Made by a program: the position numbers and the translations under genes
The notes under the pieces: generated by a model
Databases searched by the model: none
What the model was told of the DNA's origin: nothing
What the model saw: only the letters and a program-made list of their open reading frames with translations
In this document: positions 24,431 to 32,155 of the stretch, in pieces
Numbering within the stretch: position 1 is the first letter of the stretch
Layout: each line of letters opens with the position of its first letter
Assembly: GCA_002591745.1 (NCBI GenBank)
Contig: PDLQ01000006.1
Location: 157,701-221,700, forward strand
Length of the DNA: 64,000 bases
Source of the DNA: Lewinellaceae bacterium SD302
GTDB taxonomy: Bacteria; Bacteroidota; Bacteroidia; Chitinophagales; Saprospiraceae
Reading direction: 5' to 3'

Positions 24431-24574
24431 AGGGCACTTGACCCCGAATCCGGAGGCTCCGGCAGCGGAGTTTCCAAACTTTTGCTGATCTTACTGCTGG
24501 TTGGTGGCGGGTTGGGCTATCTCATGCTCCGCAAACCCGACTGGCTACAAAATCTGCTCGCGCAATCTACTTGA
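24431..24574 (+). other. In-frame continuation after the TGA: linker plus membrane anchor
   Basis: Directly after TGA 24428-24430 and in the same frame: RALDPESGGSGSG linker, then VSKLLLILLLVGGGLGYLML (a full membrane helix), then RKPDWLQNLLAQST and a TGA at 24572-24574. The following gene starts at 24578. This is coding-like sequence with no start codon of its own, best read as the severed C-terminus of the upstream protein. Confidence 0.65.
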
Positions 24575-24577
24575 GCG

Positions 24578-25525
24578 ATGTTGAAAAAAATCATCATATT
24601 ATTTAGCTGGCTGGTACTGGGACCCATTCCCGGTGCCGGCCAGTTGGGTTCGATTATCTCCGCAGTGGAAAGGGCAGAAATAGCCATGGAAACTGATCCG
24701 GGACGGGCCAAAGCGATCTGTGATTCCCTGAATGCGTTACCGTTGACTGATCTGGAGAGCGCTTACGTCAATTTTACGCTGTCCGACGCTTACTACTACC
24801 TCGAAGACATTCGTGGCAGTTCCCGGGCCGCGGCGGAAGCTTTGCGGGTAATGCCAGATAGTTTCCCACTTGCCAAACAGATCACCCTGTATAATTCCCA
24901 GGGGCAGAACCTGGATATTCTCGGTAAAATGGACTCGGCCATATGGCATTATCAGCGCGGCATAGCAATAGCCAGCAGGATCAACGATAGCCTGGAATTA
25001 TCCGATCTATACTTCAACCTCGGTACGGCTTACAATAAGCAACTGGCCTACAATCAGGCGCTGACTTATTTAGACAGTTCTTACCAGATCGACCTGATGC
25101 TGGAGGATTCCAGCAAACTCAGTAACCTGTTGCGCTACATCGGCTTCTTGCAGATGCGTTATTACGACTATGGTGCCGCCAAAAGTCAACTGATCAAAGC
25201 CCTGAATTTTGCCAATAGCGATGACCCCTCGCAGTCTTGCGTAGTACTTACAACCCTGGGCACTTTGCACGAGCAATTGGGAGAAATCGATTCACTGAGG
25301 CATTACCTGGAACTGGCCAGGGATTGCTACACCGGAATTGAGGACCACACCACCATCCACTACCTTTATAAGCTGGAAGGTGAATATTATTTGTTAGCCG
25401 GTGACACCCTAAATGCTATAAACAGTTTTGATATAAGCAGTCGAATAGCCGGGCAGATCGGAGATGAGACCGGTCGAATCATGACTAATTTACAAAGTCT
25501 GGAACTGCGAAATGACACCAATTAG
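24578..25525 (+). CDS. N-terminal TPR part of a split sensor histidine kinase
   Basis: A 315-residue fragment with a signal peptide (IIILFSWLVLGPIPGAGQ) and tetratricopeptide-like repeats (e.g. AYVNFTLSDAYYYLEDIRGS, LYFNLGTAYNKQLAYNQALT, VLTTLGTLHEQLGEIDSLRH), the normal periplasmic sensor of TPR-LytS kinases in Bacteroidota. It ends at an isolated TAG (25523-25525). The very same frame continues straight into the rest of the TPR region, membrane helix and kinase domain. So this is one ~664-residue kinase gene interrupted by one amber codon. Alone, this product would be a secreted TPR protein. Confidence 0.75.
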   Translation: MLKKIIILFSWLVLGPIPGAGQLGSIISAVERAEIAMETDPGRAKAICDSLNALPLTDLESAYVNFTLSDAYYYLEDIRGSSRAAAEALRVMPDSFPLAKQITLYNSQGQNLDILGKMDSAIWHYQRGIAIASRINDSLELSDLYFNLGTAYNKQLAYNQALTYLDSSYQIDLMLEDSSKLSNLLRYIGFLQMRYYDYGAAKSQLIKALNFANSDDPSQSCVVLTTLGTLHEQLGEIDSLRHYLELARDCYTGIEDHTTIHYLYKLEGEYYLLAGDTLNAINSFDISSRIAGQIGDETGRIMTNLQSLELRNDTN

Positions 25526-26575
25526 AAAACATTGGATGAGATTGAGAAACTATTGGTAAAGGCCGCTGGCTACGGGGCTACAAACGTCCTCTATCGGGGT
25601 TATGAATTGCTGGCCGATCGTTTAGCTGGAATTGGTCGGTTCGAAGCCGCGCTTTCGGCGCGTAACCAGGCTGCCGCTTACCTTAAAGAATATAATCTGA
25701 GTAAGAATCAGCGAATGGTGCAGGGCCAGGCCGTTCGCTTCGATGTCTTTCAAAAGGAGCAACAAATTAGCCTGGCCGAAGAGCGGATCAAGAGTCAGCG
25801 CAGCCAGTGGGTCGCTACATTGGCTCTTATTATCGTCGTATCCGGTGGATTATGGGCCTGGACCTATTATCGTCGCAAGCGTAAAGACCTCAATCAGCAG
25901 CGGCTACTATTGGAAAAGGAAACTGAACTGCAGCGAAAGATCACCGAAATCGAAGGCCAGGCTTTTCGCGCTCAGATGAACCCCCACTTTATCTTCAACG
26001 CCCTAAACAGCGTTAAGGGTTTGATCGTGACTGGCCGGGATAAGGAAGCCGCCGTTTACATATCCCGCTTTTCAAAACTGGTCCGCAGCGTGCTGGATCA
26101 AAGCAGAAACAAGACCATCAGTTTACGGGAAGAGCTGGAAACCCTGGAATTATATCTTCAACTGGAGCAACTCAGGTTCCGGGATGGGTTTGCTTTTACT
26201 AACAAAGTAGCAGCGGATGTAAATACCGAAGAGATTATACTGCCGGCCGTAGTAATTCAGCCTTTTGCAGAAAACAGTATCTGGCATGGTTTTCGGGGAA
26301 ATAGCCGTAAAAACGAGCTTGTGATCACTGTTTCGGTTGAAGCAGAATTCCTGATCATCAGCATCGAAGACAATGGCATTGGACGGGAAGCCGCAGCTGC
26401 AAATGCTCAAAAAGAACACCATTCCCACGGTATTGAGATCACTCGCCAGCGATTGCTGAATTTCTCCGGGGCGCATAACACATCTGTTATCCATTACGAG
26501 GACCTGAAAACAGAAGACGATAAATTCGCTCTCGGCACCCGAGTTACCTTGAAAATTCCCCTCCGTTATGAATGA
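25526..26575 (+). CDS. Kinase part of the split TPR-LytS sensor histidine kinase
   Basis: In frame with the upstream TPR gene after the TAG. It begins KTLDEIEKLLVKAAGY, finishes the TPR region, then has one membrane helix (VATLALIIVVSGGLWAWTYY), a coiled linker and the His_kinase domain (AQMNPHFIFNALNSVKGLI) with the phosphorylatable His, then an HATPase region (VIQPFAENSIWHGF, SIEDNGIGREAA). The only nearby starts are TTG 25532 and later internal codons, so independent translation would give a kinase with a truncated sensor. Its last 8 bases overlap the LytTR gene. A TGCTACTTTG copy (26203-26212, minus) lies within. Confidence 0.8.
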   Translation, partial: KTLDEIEKLLVKAAGYGATNVLYRGYELLADRLAGIGRFEAALSARNQAAAYLKEYNLSKNQRMVQGQAVRFDVFQKEQQISLAEERIKSQRSQWVATLALIIVVSGGLWAWTYYRRKRKDLNQQRLLLEKETELQRKITEIEGQAFRAQMNPHFIFNALNSVKGLIVTGRDKEAAVYISRFSKLVRSVLDQSRNKTISLREELETLELYLQLEQLRFRDGFAFTNKVAADVNTEEIILPAVVIQPFAENSIWHGFRGNSRKNELVITVSVEAEFLIISIEDNGIGREAAAANAQKEHHSHGIEITRQRLLNFSGAHNTSVIHYEDLKTEDDKFALGTRVTLKIPLRYE

Positions 26576-27323
26576 GCTAACGGCCGTATTGATCGATGAC
26601 GAACCCCTGGCCATCGATACTTTGCGCTGGCAGTTGGAGCAATTTTGTCCTTTTGTGAGTGTAGCTGCCAGTTTCAATAATCCCTGTCTGGCTATGGAAT
26701 ACCTGAAGAACCATCAGGTTGACCTCTGCTTCCTGGATATCGATATGCCGGAAATGAGTGGTTTTGAATTTCTCCAACAGTGGAATAACGTGCCGCCGTT
26801 CGCAGTAATTTTCGCTACTGCTTATAGTGAATTCGCGGTCAAGGCCTTTCGGGTAAGTGCCTTCGACTACCTGCTTAAACCGGTTGATGAGGAAGAATTG
26901 GTAAAGACATTGAATACCTTCAACCGACAAATAAACCAGCAGCGAATTGCGGAAAGGCTCAGTCTGTTGGAGTCCCAGATAGTTAAACCGGCCGCCTATC
27001 CCGGAAGAATCGCTCTGTCAACTCAGGAAGGTATTCATCTTGTAGATACTTCCAGCATTGTACGATTGGAAGCAGCCAGTAATTATACCACGGTATTCCT
27101 GGCAGATGGTGCTACCCTCTTGCTCAGTAAGAACTTACGGCAAATCGAAGACTTACTGAATCCCGCAATTTTTCTGAGAGTCCATCAGTCCCATACGGTC
27201 AGTTTGGATCAGATCAAACTGTACCAGCGAGGTCGGGGTGGCAGTGTGATTTTACACGATGGAACGCTTATACCAGTCAGCAAACAGCGAAAGGATAAAT
27301 TGATGCAGCGTTTGGGGATGTAG
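26568..27323 (+). CDS. LytTR-family response regulator
   Basis: A 251-residue regulator. The receiver domain has IDDEP and phosphoacceptor Asp57 in CFLDIDMPEMSG, with Lys in DYLLKPVDEEE. The LytTR DNA-binding domain begins near residue 145 (GRIALSTQEGIHLVDTSSIV) and includes RLEAASNYTTVFL and FLRVHQSHTVSLDQIK. Overlaps the kinase gene by 8 bases, so it should pair with the split sensor. It is intact, which argues that the system is not simply decaying. Confidence 0.93.
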   Translation: MNELTAVLIDDEPLAIDTLRWQLEQFCPFVSVAASFNNPCLAMEYLKNHQVDLCFLDIDMPEMSGFEFLQQWNNVPPFAVIFATAYSEFAVKAFRVSAFDYLLKPVDEEELVKTLNTFNRQINQQRIAERLSLLESQIVKPAAYPGRIALSTQEGIHLVDTSSIVRLEAASNYTTVFLADGATLLLSKNLRQIEDLLNPAIFLRVHQSHTVSLDQIKLYQRGRGGSVILHDGTLIPVSKQRKDKLMQRLGM

Positions 27324-27451
27324 AATGTTGTCGGCGCAGCGTAATTCCGGTAATAATTTGCGCCGTATAGGGGGCACAGGCCTAATGTGCATCTATCCAG
27401 TATGCAACCCTTCCGAGCCTCGCTCGTCATTAAGAAAAATCAATACCCATT

Positions 27452-28204
27452 ATGCAACGCATCTTCCTATTATCCTCCCTGCTACTTTGCTTCGTTTTTA
27501 GTCTGAGTGCACAGCAAAAGATTGACGCTGAAAGCATCATTGCCGATCTCGATGCCGGCAAGGACATCTCCATCTCCAACGCTGTAATCATGGGTGATTT
27601 GCGGCTGATCGATCTCCAGGACCGCCAAACCAAGGGCGGCGACTGGGGCAAACAAGAAAAAGTACTCTGCCACGTTCGCAATCGCCTCTCCTTCGATAAG
27701 TGCGAGTTCCGCGGTCAGGTACTCGGTTACTTCAGCGAAGGCAGTTGGAACAAGAAAAACCAGATTCACATCGACGTAGACTTCCATGAAGCCGTAAGTT
27801 TCACCAACTGCGATTTCAAAGAAGGCTTCAAAGTAAAGTACAGTCGCTTCGACGAAGACGCCGATTTCTCCGGCAGCATCTTTCGTCGTGAAGGATTGTT
27901 CAAGTACACCAAATTCGAGCAGCTGGCTAATTTCAGTAATACCCGCCACGACGAAGCGAACTTCAAGTACACTGAGTTTGAAGAATTGGCCGATTTCTCC
28001 GGAGCCCGTTTCGAAGGCGAAGCCAATTTCAAGTACACCGACTTCGAAGGCGACCTTGACCTGACCAATACTGCCTTTACCGGCAGCAATGATTTCAAGT
28101 ACGTCAAGTTTCCCCGCGACACCAAAATGGATGGCGTAGAATTTAGTAAGCGATCTGACTTTAAGTACGCCAAGCTGGGCAGGGAAGACTTTCGGGGAAA
28201 GTAA
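27452..28204 (+). CDS. Secreted pentapeptide-like repeat protein
   Basis: A 250-residue protein with a signal peptide (IFLLSSLLLCFVFSLSAQ). From about residue 80 it consists of ~20-residue units of the form F-K-Y-T-x-F-E-x-x-A-D-F-S: FKVKYSRFDEDADFSGS, FKYTKFEQLANFSNT, FKYTEFEELADFSGA, FKYTDFEGDLDLTNT, FKYVKFPRDTKMDG, FKYAKLGRED. The spacing and A(D/N)F core fit a right-handed quadrilateral beta helix of the pentapeptide superfamily, here with unusually regular FKY turns. Periplasmic or surface location. Function unknown. Transcription is convergent with the molybdenum hydroxylase genes. Confidence 0.82.
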   Translation: MQRIFLLSSLLLCFVFSLSAQQKIDAESIIADLDAGKDISISNAVIMGDLRLIDLQDRQTKGGDWGKQEKVLCHVRNRLSFDKCEFRGQVLGYFSEGSWNKKNQIHIDVDFHEAVSFTNCDFKEGFKVKYSRFDEDADFSGSIFRREGLFKYTKFEQLANFSNTRHDEANFKYTEFEELADFSGARFEGEANFKYTDFEGDLDLTNTAFTGSNDFKYVKFPRDTKMDGVEFSKRSDFKYAKLGREDFRGK

Positions 28205-28211
28205 ACCTGCC

Positions 28212-30449
28212 TCACAGGAGGTCCCCTAATTTGATCGGAAAGACTTTTACCAGTTTTCCAGTAGCGTTATACACCGCGTTTACAATTGCCGGAGCCATGG
28301 AAATCACCCCGATCTCACCGATGCCTTTTGCGCCCAGTTCGTTGATGATCCGGTCTTCTTCGGGTACGAATATGACATCGAGTTGGTGAACGTCCGCGTG
28401 AACTGGTATGTGATATTCTCCGAGATCGGTATTGACGTATTTGCCCAAGTTGTTGTCCAGTAGGGTTTCTTCCCGTAATGCCATGCTTATTCCCCAAACC
28501 ATACCTCCCAGAATCTGACTACGGGCGGTTTTGGGGTTCATGATTTTTCCTGCCGCTACTGCGGTCACCGCCCTGGTCACGTTGATAACGCCCAGCTGTT
28601 CGTCTACTTCTACTTCTACGAAAGTTGCGGCGTGGGCGGCGCGGGTGTATTGCTTGATTTTCAGTAAATTGGGCACGTTCGATTTGGAAACAGAAACTGC
28701 TTCACCCCGGTTAAACGCAATGATATCTGTAAGAGGAATACGGACCGAGGGGTCTTTCTTAAGGATAATCGCTCCGTCCGTAAAAATGGTGTCTTCCGGT
28801 AGCGCATCACCCAAGGGGTAGCCGTCCATGATCTGTGCCAGGTGAAAGAGCTTGTCCTTTAGCTTCAGGCAGGCTGCCTTGACCGCCGACCCAATCACTC
28901 CGGTTGTGTAAGAACCACCCTGGATGGGAGAAAGCGGATGCTTGCTGTCGCCATATTTAAAGGAAACTGATTCCAGTGGTAGCCCTAACTGATCTGCGGC
29001 AATTTGCGTCATTACCGTATAGGTACCCTGTCCGTTGTCGGTAACGGCGCTTTCCACAATCAGTTTTCCTTCGGCGGTAAAGGTGGCGGTAGCTTTACCG
29101 GGCAGAGCAATCACGTCCCAGATACCCGAACTCATACCATGGCCTACCAGGCGGTTACCACGTCTTACTTTTTTTGCGGTGGGCTGTCGCTCATTCCAGC
29201 CGAAGCGTTCGGCTCCCTGCCGGTAACACTCTTTTAATTCTTTACTGGAAAAAGGTTTGTCGGAACTGACGTCGCGCTCGGCGTAGTTGCGCAGGCGAAA
29301 TTCCAGGGGGTCCAGATCGAGCTGATCAGCCAGTTGATCCATGGTTGTTTCAATAGCCAACATGCCGGTACTGCCACCCGGAGCCCGCATGTCCATGGGA
29401 GTGAAACGGTCTAAAGGAATCAGTTTATAATCCAACGTCACATTGTCCGCCGGATAAAGCATGTTCGCGTGATTCACCACCACTTCGTTATAATCCTCAA
29501 AGTTGGAAGTCTCGGCGAAGGCCTCGTGGTTGATTGCAGTCAGTGTACCGTCTTTCGTTGCCCCGAAACGGGTGTGCTGAAAAGTCTCCGGCCGGTGACC
29601 GAAGGTGAACATCTGACGACGGTCCATACTCACCCGTACATTTCTTTTCAGTTCCAGAGCCGCCATCACACTGAATACCAGTTGATACTGCGGCCGCAGA
29701 CCAGAACCAAATCCGCCGCCTACGAACGGGGCAATCACGCGTACGTCACTCATACTGAGTCCGAAAAGATTGCTGACGTAAATCTGGGAATTACTCGTTC
29801 CCTGGGTTTTATCGTAGATGGTCAGTTTTCCATCACCTTCGTAGACCGTAGTGGTCGCGAACATTTCCATGGGGTTGTGGTGCTGTGAACCATGATGGAA
29901 TTTACCCTCAAAACGTTCATCCGCTGCAGCATAAGCCTTCTCGAAATCACCCCTTGGGCCCGGTGGCAAGGGTTTAATGAAGGTAGCCAGTCCCTTGGAA
30001 GGATCCCGTGCTTTATCCATATTTGCTTTCAGATCCACGTCAAATTCCTCCTCCGCATAATGTACCGTCAATAGCGATGCCGCGTAGCGGGCCGCTTCAA
30101 AAGTCTCGGCGACTACAAAGGCAACCGGTTGACCGGCAAACTGAATTTTATTGTCATATAATGGCCGGAACGGTGAGCCCGGGGGAGCATCCATATCCGA
30201 ATAAAGTAAATCGAAGCGTGGTAGAGAAGAACGGTTGTCGTGATGAAAAACTTCGACGACGCCATCCACGGCACGAGTGGCAGATTCGTCGATCGATTCG
30301 ATTCTTCCCTTGGTAATTTTGCTGTTCACCACGTATCCATACAGAAGATCTTCCACCTGGTACTCAGCCGCGTATTTGGCCCGGCCGGTCACCTTCAGTG
30401 CTCCTTCGATCCGGCGATACGGTTGTCCTATGCTGTTTTGCTTTTTCAT
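28212..30449 (-). CDS. Xanthine dehydrogenase-family molybdopterin-binding subunit (PaoC/YagR-like)
   Basis: A 745-residue large subunit of a three-subunit molybdenum hydroxylase. The N-terminal aldehyde-oxidase a/b domain begins YRRIEGALKVTGRAKYAAEY. The molybdopterin domain has FVGGGFGSGLRPQYQ and the C-terminal GAKGIGEIGVISMAPAIVNA, with the catalytic Glu of the family. No Tat signal is seen, unlike E. coli PaoABC, so a cytoplasmic enzyme is likely unless the small subunit carries a signal. It oxidises aldehydes or N-heterocycles. Last gene of the operon 2Fe-2S/FAD/Mo. Confidence 0.93.
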   Translation of the reverse strand: MKKQNSIGQPYRRIEGALKVTGRAKYAAEYQVEDLLYGYVVNSKITKGRIESIDESATRAVDGVVEVFHHDNRSSLPRFDLLYSDMDAPPGSPFRPLYDNKIQFAGQPVAFVVAETFEAARYAASLLTVHYAEEEFDVDLKANMDKARDPSKGLATFIKPLPPGPRGDFEKAYAAADERFEGKFHHGSQHHNPMEMFATTTVYEGDGKLTIYDKTQGTSNSQIYVSNLFGLSMSDVRVIAPFVGGGFGSGLRPQYQLVFSVMAALELKRNVRVSMDRRQMFTFGHRPETFQHTRFGATKDGTLTAINHEAFAETSNFEDYNEVVVNHANMLYPADNVTLDYKLIPLDRFTPMDMRAPGGSTGMLAIETTMDQLADQLDLDPLEFRLRNYAERDVSSDKPFSSKELKECYRQGAERFGWNERQPTAKKVRRGNRLVGHGMSSGIWDVIALPGKATATFTAEGKLIVESAVTDNGQGTYTVMTQIAADQLGLPLESVSFKYGDSKHPLSPIQGGSYTTGVIGSAVKAACLKLKDKLFHLAQIMDGYPLGDALPEDTIFTDGAIILKKDPSVRIPLTDIIAFNRGEAVSVSKSNVPNLLKIKQYTRAAHAATFVEVEVDEQLGVINVTRAVTAVAAGKIMNPKTARSQILGGMVWGISMALREETLLDNNLGKYVNTDLGEYHIPVHADVHQLDVIFVPEEDRIINELGAKGIGEIGVISMAPAIVNAVYNATGKLVKVFPIKLGDLL

Positions 30450-30463
30450 ATTGATGGCTGATC

Positions 30464-31480
30464 TTAAAGGGATGGTTGGGCGCCGGGTCGCTGGGAAGCG
30501 GGATCTAATGCCATCATTCCATTCCGGATAATGGCACGACGGGCTAATTCAATTTTAAAGCTATTGTGTTCGAATCCGCTGGCTCCTGCTAAAATTATAT
30601 CCGCGGCCGTAGCAAAATTCGCTTCGGTAGGCTCTTTACCTCTTAATTCTGCTTCCGCTGCGGTCAACCTCCAGGGTATATGGGCCACCCCGCCGAGCGC
30701 TATCCTGGCTTCCCGGATAAGCCCATCCTGAATACTCAGGCCCGTCGCTACGCTAACCAAGGCAAAGGCGTAAGAATTGCGGTCCCGCAATTTCAGATAG
30801 CTGTAATTATCCGCAAAGCCATTTGCTGGCAAATCGATTGCAGTAATTAATTCGTGTTGCCCGAGGTTATTGTCGAGTTCGGGTTTGTCACCGGGTAACC
30901 GATGGAAATCGGTGAATTCAATCGTGCGTTCACCATCCGGGCCACTCACCCTTACCCTGGCTTCCAGTGCTGCCAGAGCTACGCACATATCGGAAGGGAA
31001 GGTTGCAATACAACTATCGCTGTGCCCCAATATCGCGTGTAAACGATTGTGTCCGTTGATTGCCGGGCAGCCCGAACCCGGGTTTCGCTTGTTACAGGGG
31101 GAATCCGGGTCATAGAAATAATAGCAGCGGGTACGTTGCAATAAATTACCGCCGTTGGTAGCACTGTTTCTGATCTGAGCGGTTGCGCCCGCCAGAATAG
31201 TACGGGATAATAGCGGATAACGTTCAAGGATCAGGGGATGATAAGCCGTAGTATTATTGGAAACCAAAGCTCCCAGTCTTACGCCGCCATCCGGTAATTC
31301 CGTGATTGATTTCAGCTCATTCAGGCCGTTCAGATCCACCATCTTATCGGGATGGGTGATGCCGTATTTCCACAGATCGATCAGATTGGTGCCGCCGCCG
31401 AGATACACACCACCCGGCCTTTGAACTGCGGTGATTGCACCGGATAGTGAGGCAGCTTTTTCGTATTTGAATGGGTTCAT
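30464..31480 (-). CDS. Xanthine dehydrogenase-family FAD-binding subunit (PaoB/YagS-like)
   Basis: A 338-residue FAD subunit with the PP-binding motif YLGGGTNLIDLWKYG and LGALVSNNTTA. An insertion with regularly placed cysteines (TRCYYFYDPDSPCNKR, GSGCPAINGHN, HSDSCIATFPSDMC) matches the extra [4Fe-4S] loop of the PaoB type, so electrons probably pass through an additional cluster. The ATG overlaps the stop codon of the 2Fe-2S gene (ATGA), and the large-subunit gene starts 14 bases after this stop. Confidence 0.93.
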   Translation of the reverse strand: MNPFKYEKAASLSGAITAVQRPGGVYLGGGTNLIDLWKYGITHPDKMVDLNGLNELKSITELPDGGVRLGALVSNNTTAYHPLILERYPLLSRTILAGATAQIRNSATNGGNLLQRTRCYYFYDPDSPCNKRNPGSGCPAINGHNRLHAILGHSDSCIATFPSDMCVALAALEARVRVSGPDGERTIEFTDFHRLPGDKPELDNNLGQHELITAIDLPANGFADNYSYLKLRDRNSYAFALVSVATGLSIQDGLIREARIALGGVAHIPWRLTAAEAELRGKEPTEANFATAADIILAGASGFEHNSFKIELARRAIIRNGMMALDPASQRPGAQPSL

Positions 31481-31968
31481 TTAGACTGGTTCTTTACGGC
31501 GATAATGGCATCGATGATATTGGTGTTGGCCCCGCAACGACAAAGGTTTCCACTCATCAGGTCCTGGATTTCTTCCCGGGTATCTCCTCTACCGGCGGCC
31601 AGCATTGCAACGCCGCTGCAAATCTGCCCCGGTGTACAGTAACCGCACTGAAAGGCGTCGTGCTCAATGAAGGCACTTTGCAGCGGGTGTAGCTCATCCT
31701 CCGAACCGATTCCCTCAATTGTCGTGATGTTCGAGCCGTCTTTCATCGTCGCTAAAGTCAGACAACTTAAAATACGCTCATCGTCGCAAATAACGGTACA
31801 GGCTCCGCATTGTCCATGATCACAGCCTTTTTTGGTGCCGGTCAAACCCAGATGGTTGCGTAGAGCATCCAGTAAAGTGACCCAGGGAGGCAAATGGAGT
31901 TGCCGGTGCTCATCGTTCACTACCAGATTTACTTCGTGTACTCCAGCTTCGGAAATTCCTTTGATCAT
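31477..31968 (-). CDS. Xanthine dehydrogenase-family [2Fe-2S] subunit (PaoA/YagT-like)
   Basis: A 163-residue protein from the ATG at 31966-31968; a TTG nine codons upstream is less likely. The plant-type ferredoxin cluster has KKGCDHGQCGACTV with the fourth Cys in ILSCLTLA. The second cluster has FQCGYCTPGQI and NLCRCGANTN. There is no twin-arginine signal, so the complex is probably cytoplasmic. First gene of the operon. It is divergent from the GH31 gene with ~190 bases between them. Confidence 0.93.
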   Translation of the reverse strand: MIKGISEAGVHEVNLVVNDEHRQLHLPPWVTLLDALRNHLGLTGTKKGCDHGQCGACTVICDDERILSCLTLATMKDGSNITTIEGIGSEDELHPLQSAFIEHDAFQCGYCTPGQICSGVAMLAAGRGDTREEIQDLMSGNLCRCGANTNIIDAIIAVKNQSK

Positions 31969-32117
31969 GCGCTTACGGTTTAACGTTGCAACCAATCCGT
32001 GTACTCTGGGTTTAAAAAAACCGGAAAAATCACCAATTTAAAATTCCAACTTTTGGTGAATCTATTTCTTTTCGCTGCTGCTGACCGCGTGATAAAAAGA
32101 AAACGGGTGGTTTTACT

Positions 32118-32136
32118 ACCTTGCTACTTTGAAGCC
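32118..32136 (+). repeat. TGCTACTTTG repeat copy upstream of the GH31 gene
   Basis: ACCTTGCTACTTTGAAGCC. The TACTTTG part resembles a Bacteroidota -7 element (TAnnTTTG) but is one base short, so a promoter role is possible. It lies 20 bases before the GTG start. Confidence 0.5.
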
Positions 32137-32155
32137 AAAAAAACTCCACTCTCCC

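Noticed and set aside
24431..24470. Possible selenocysteine insertion signal after the TGA at 24428
   Set aside because: A short stem (CCGGA/TCCGG) occurs at about the right distance, but the loop does not fit a bacterial SECIS well, and no selA/B/C genes are in the window; readthrough or mutation is simpler.
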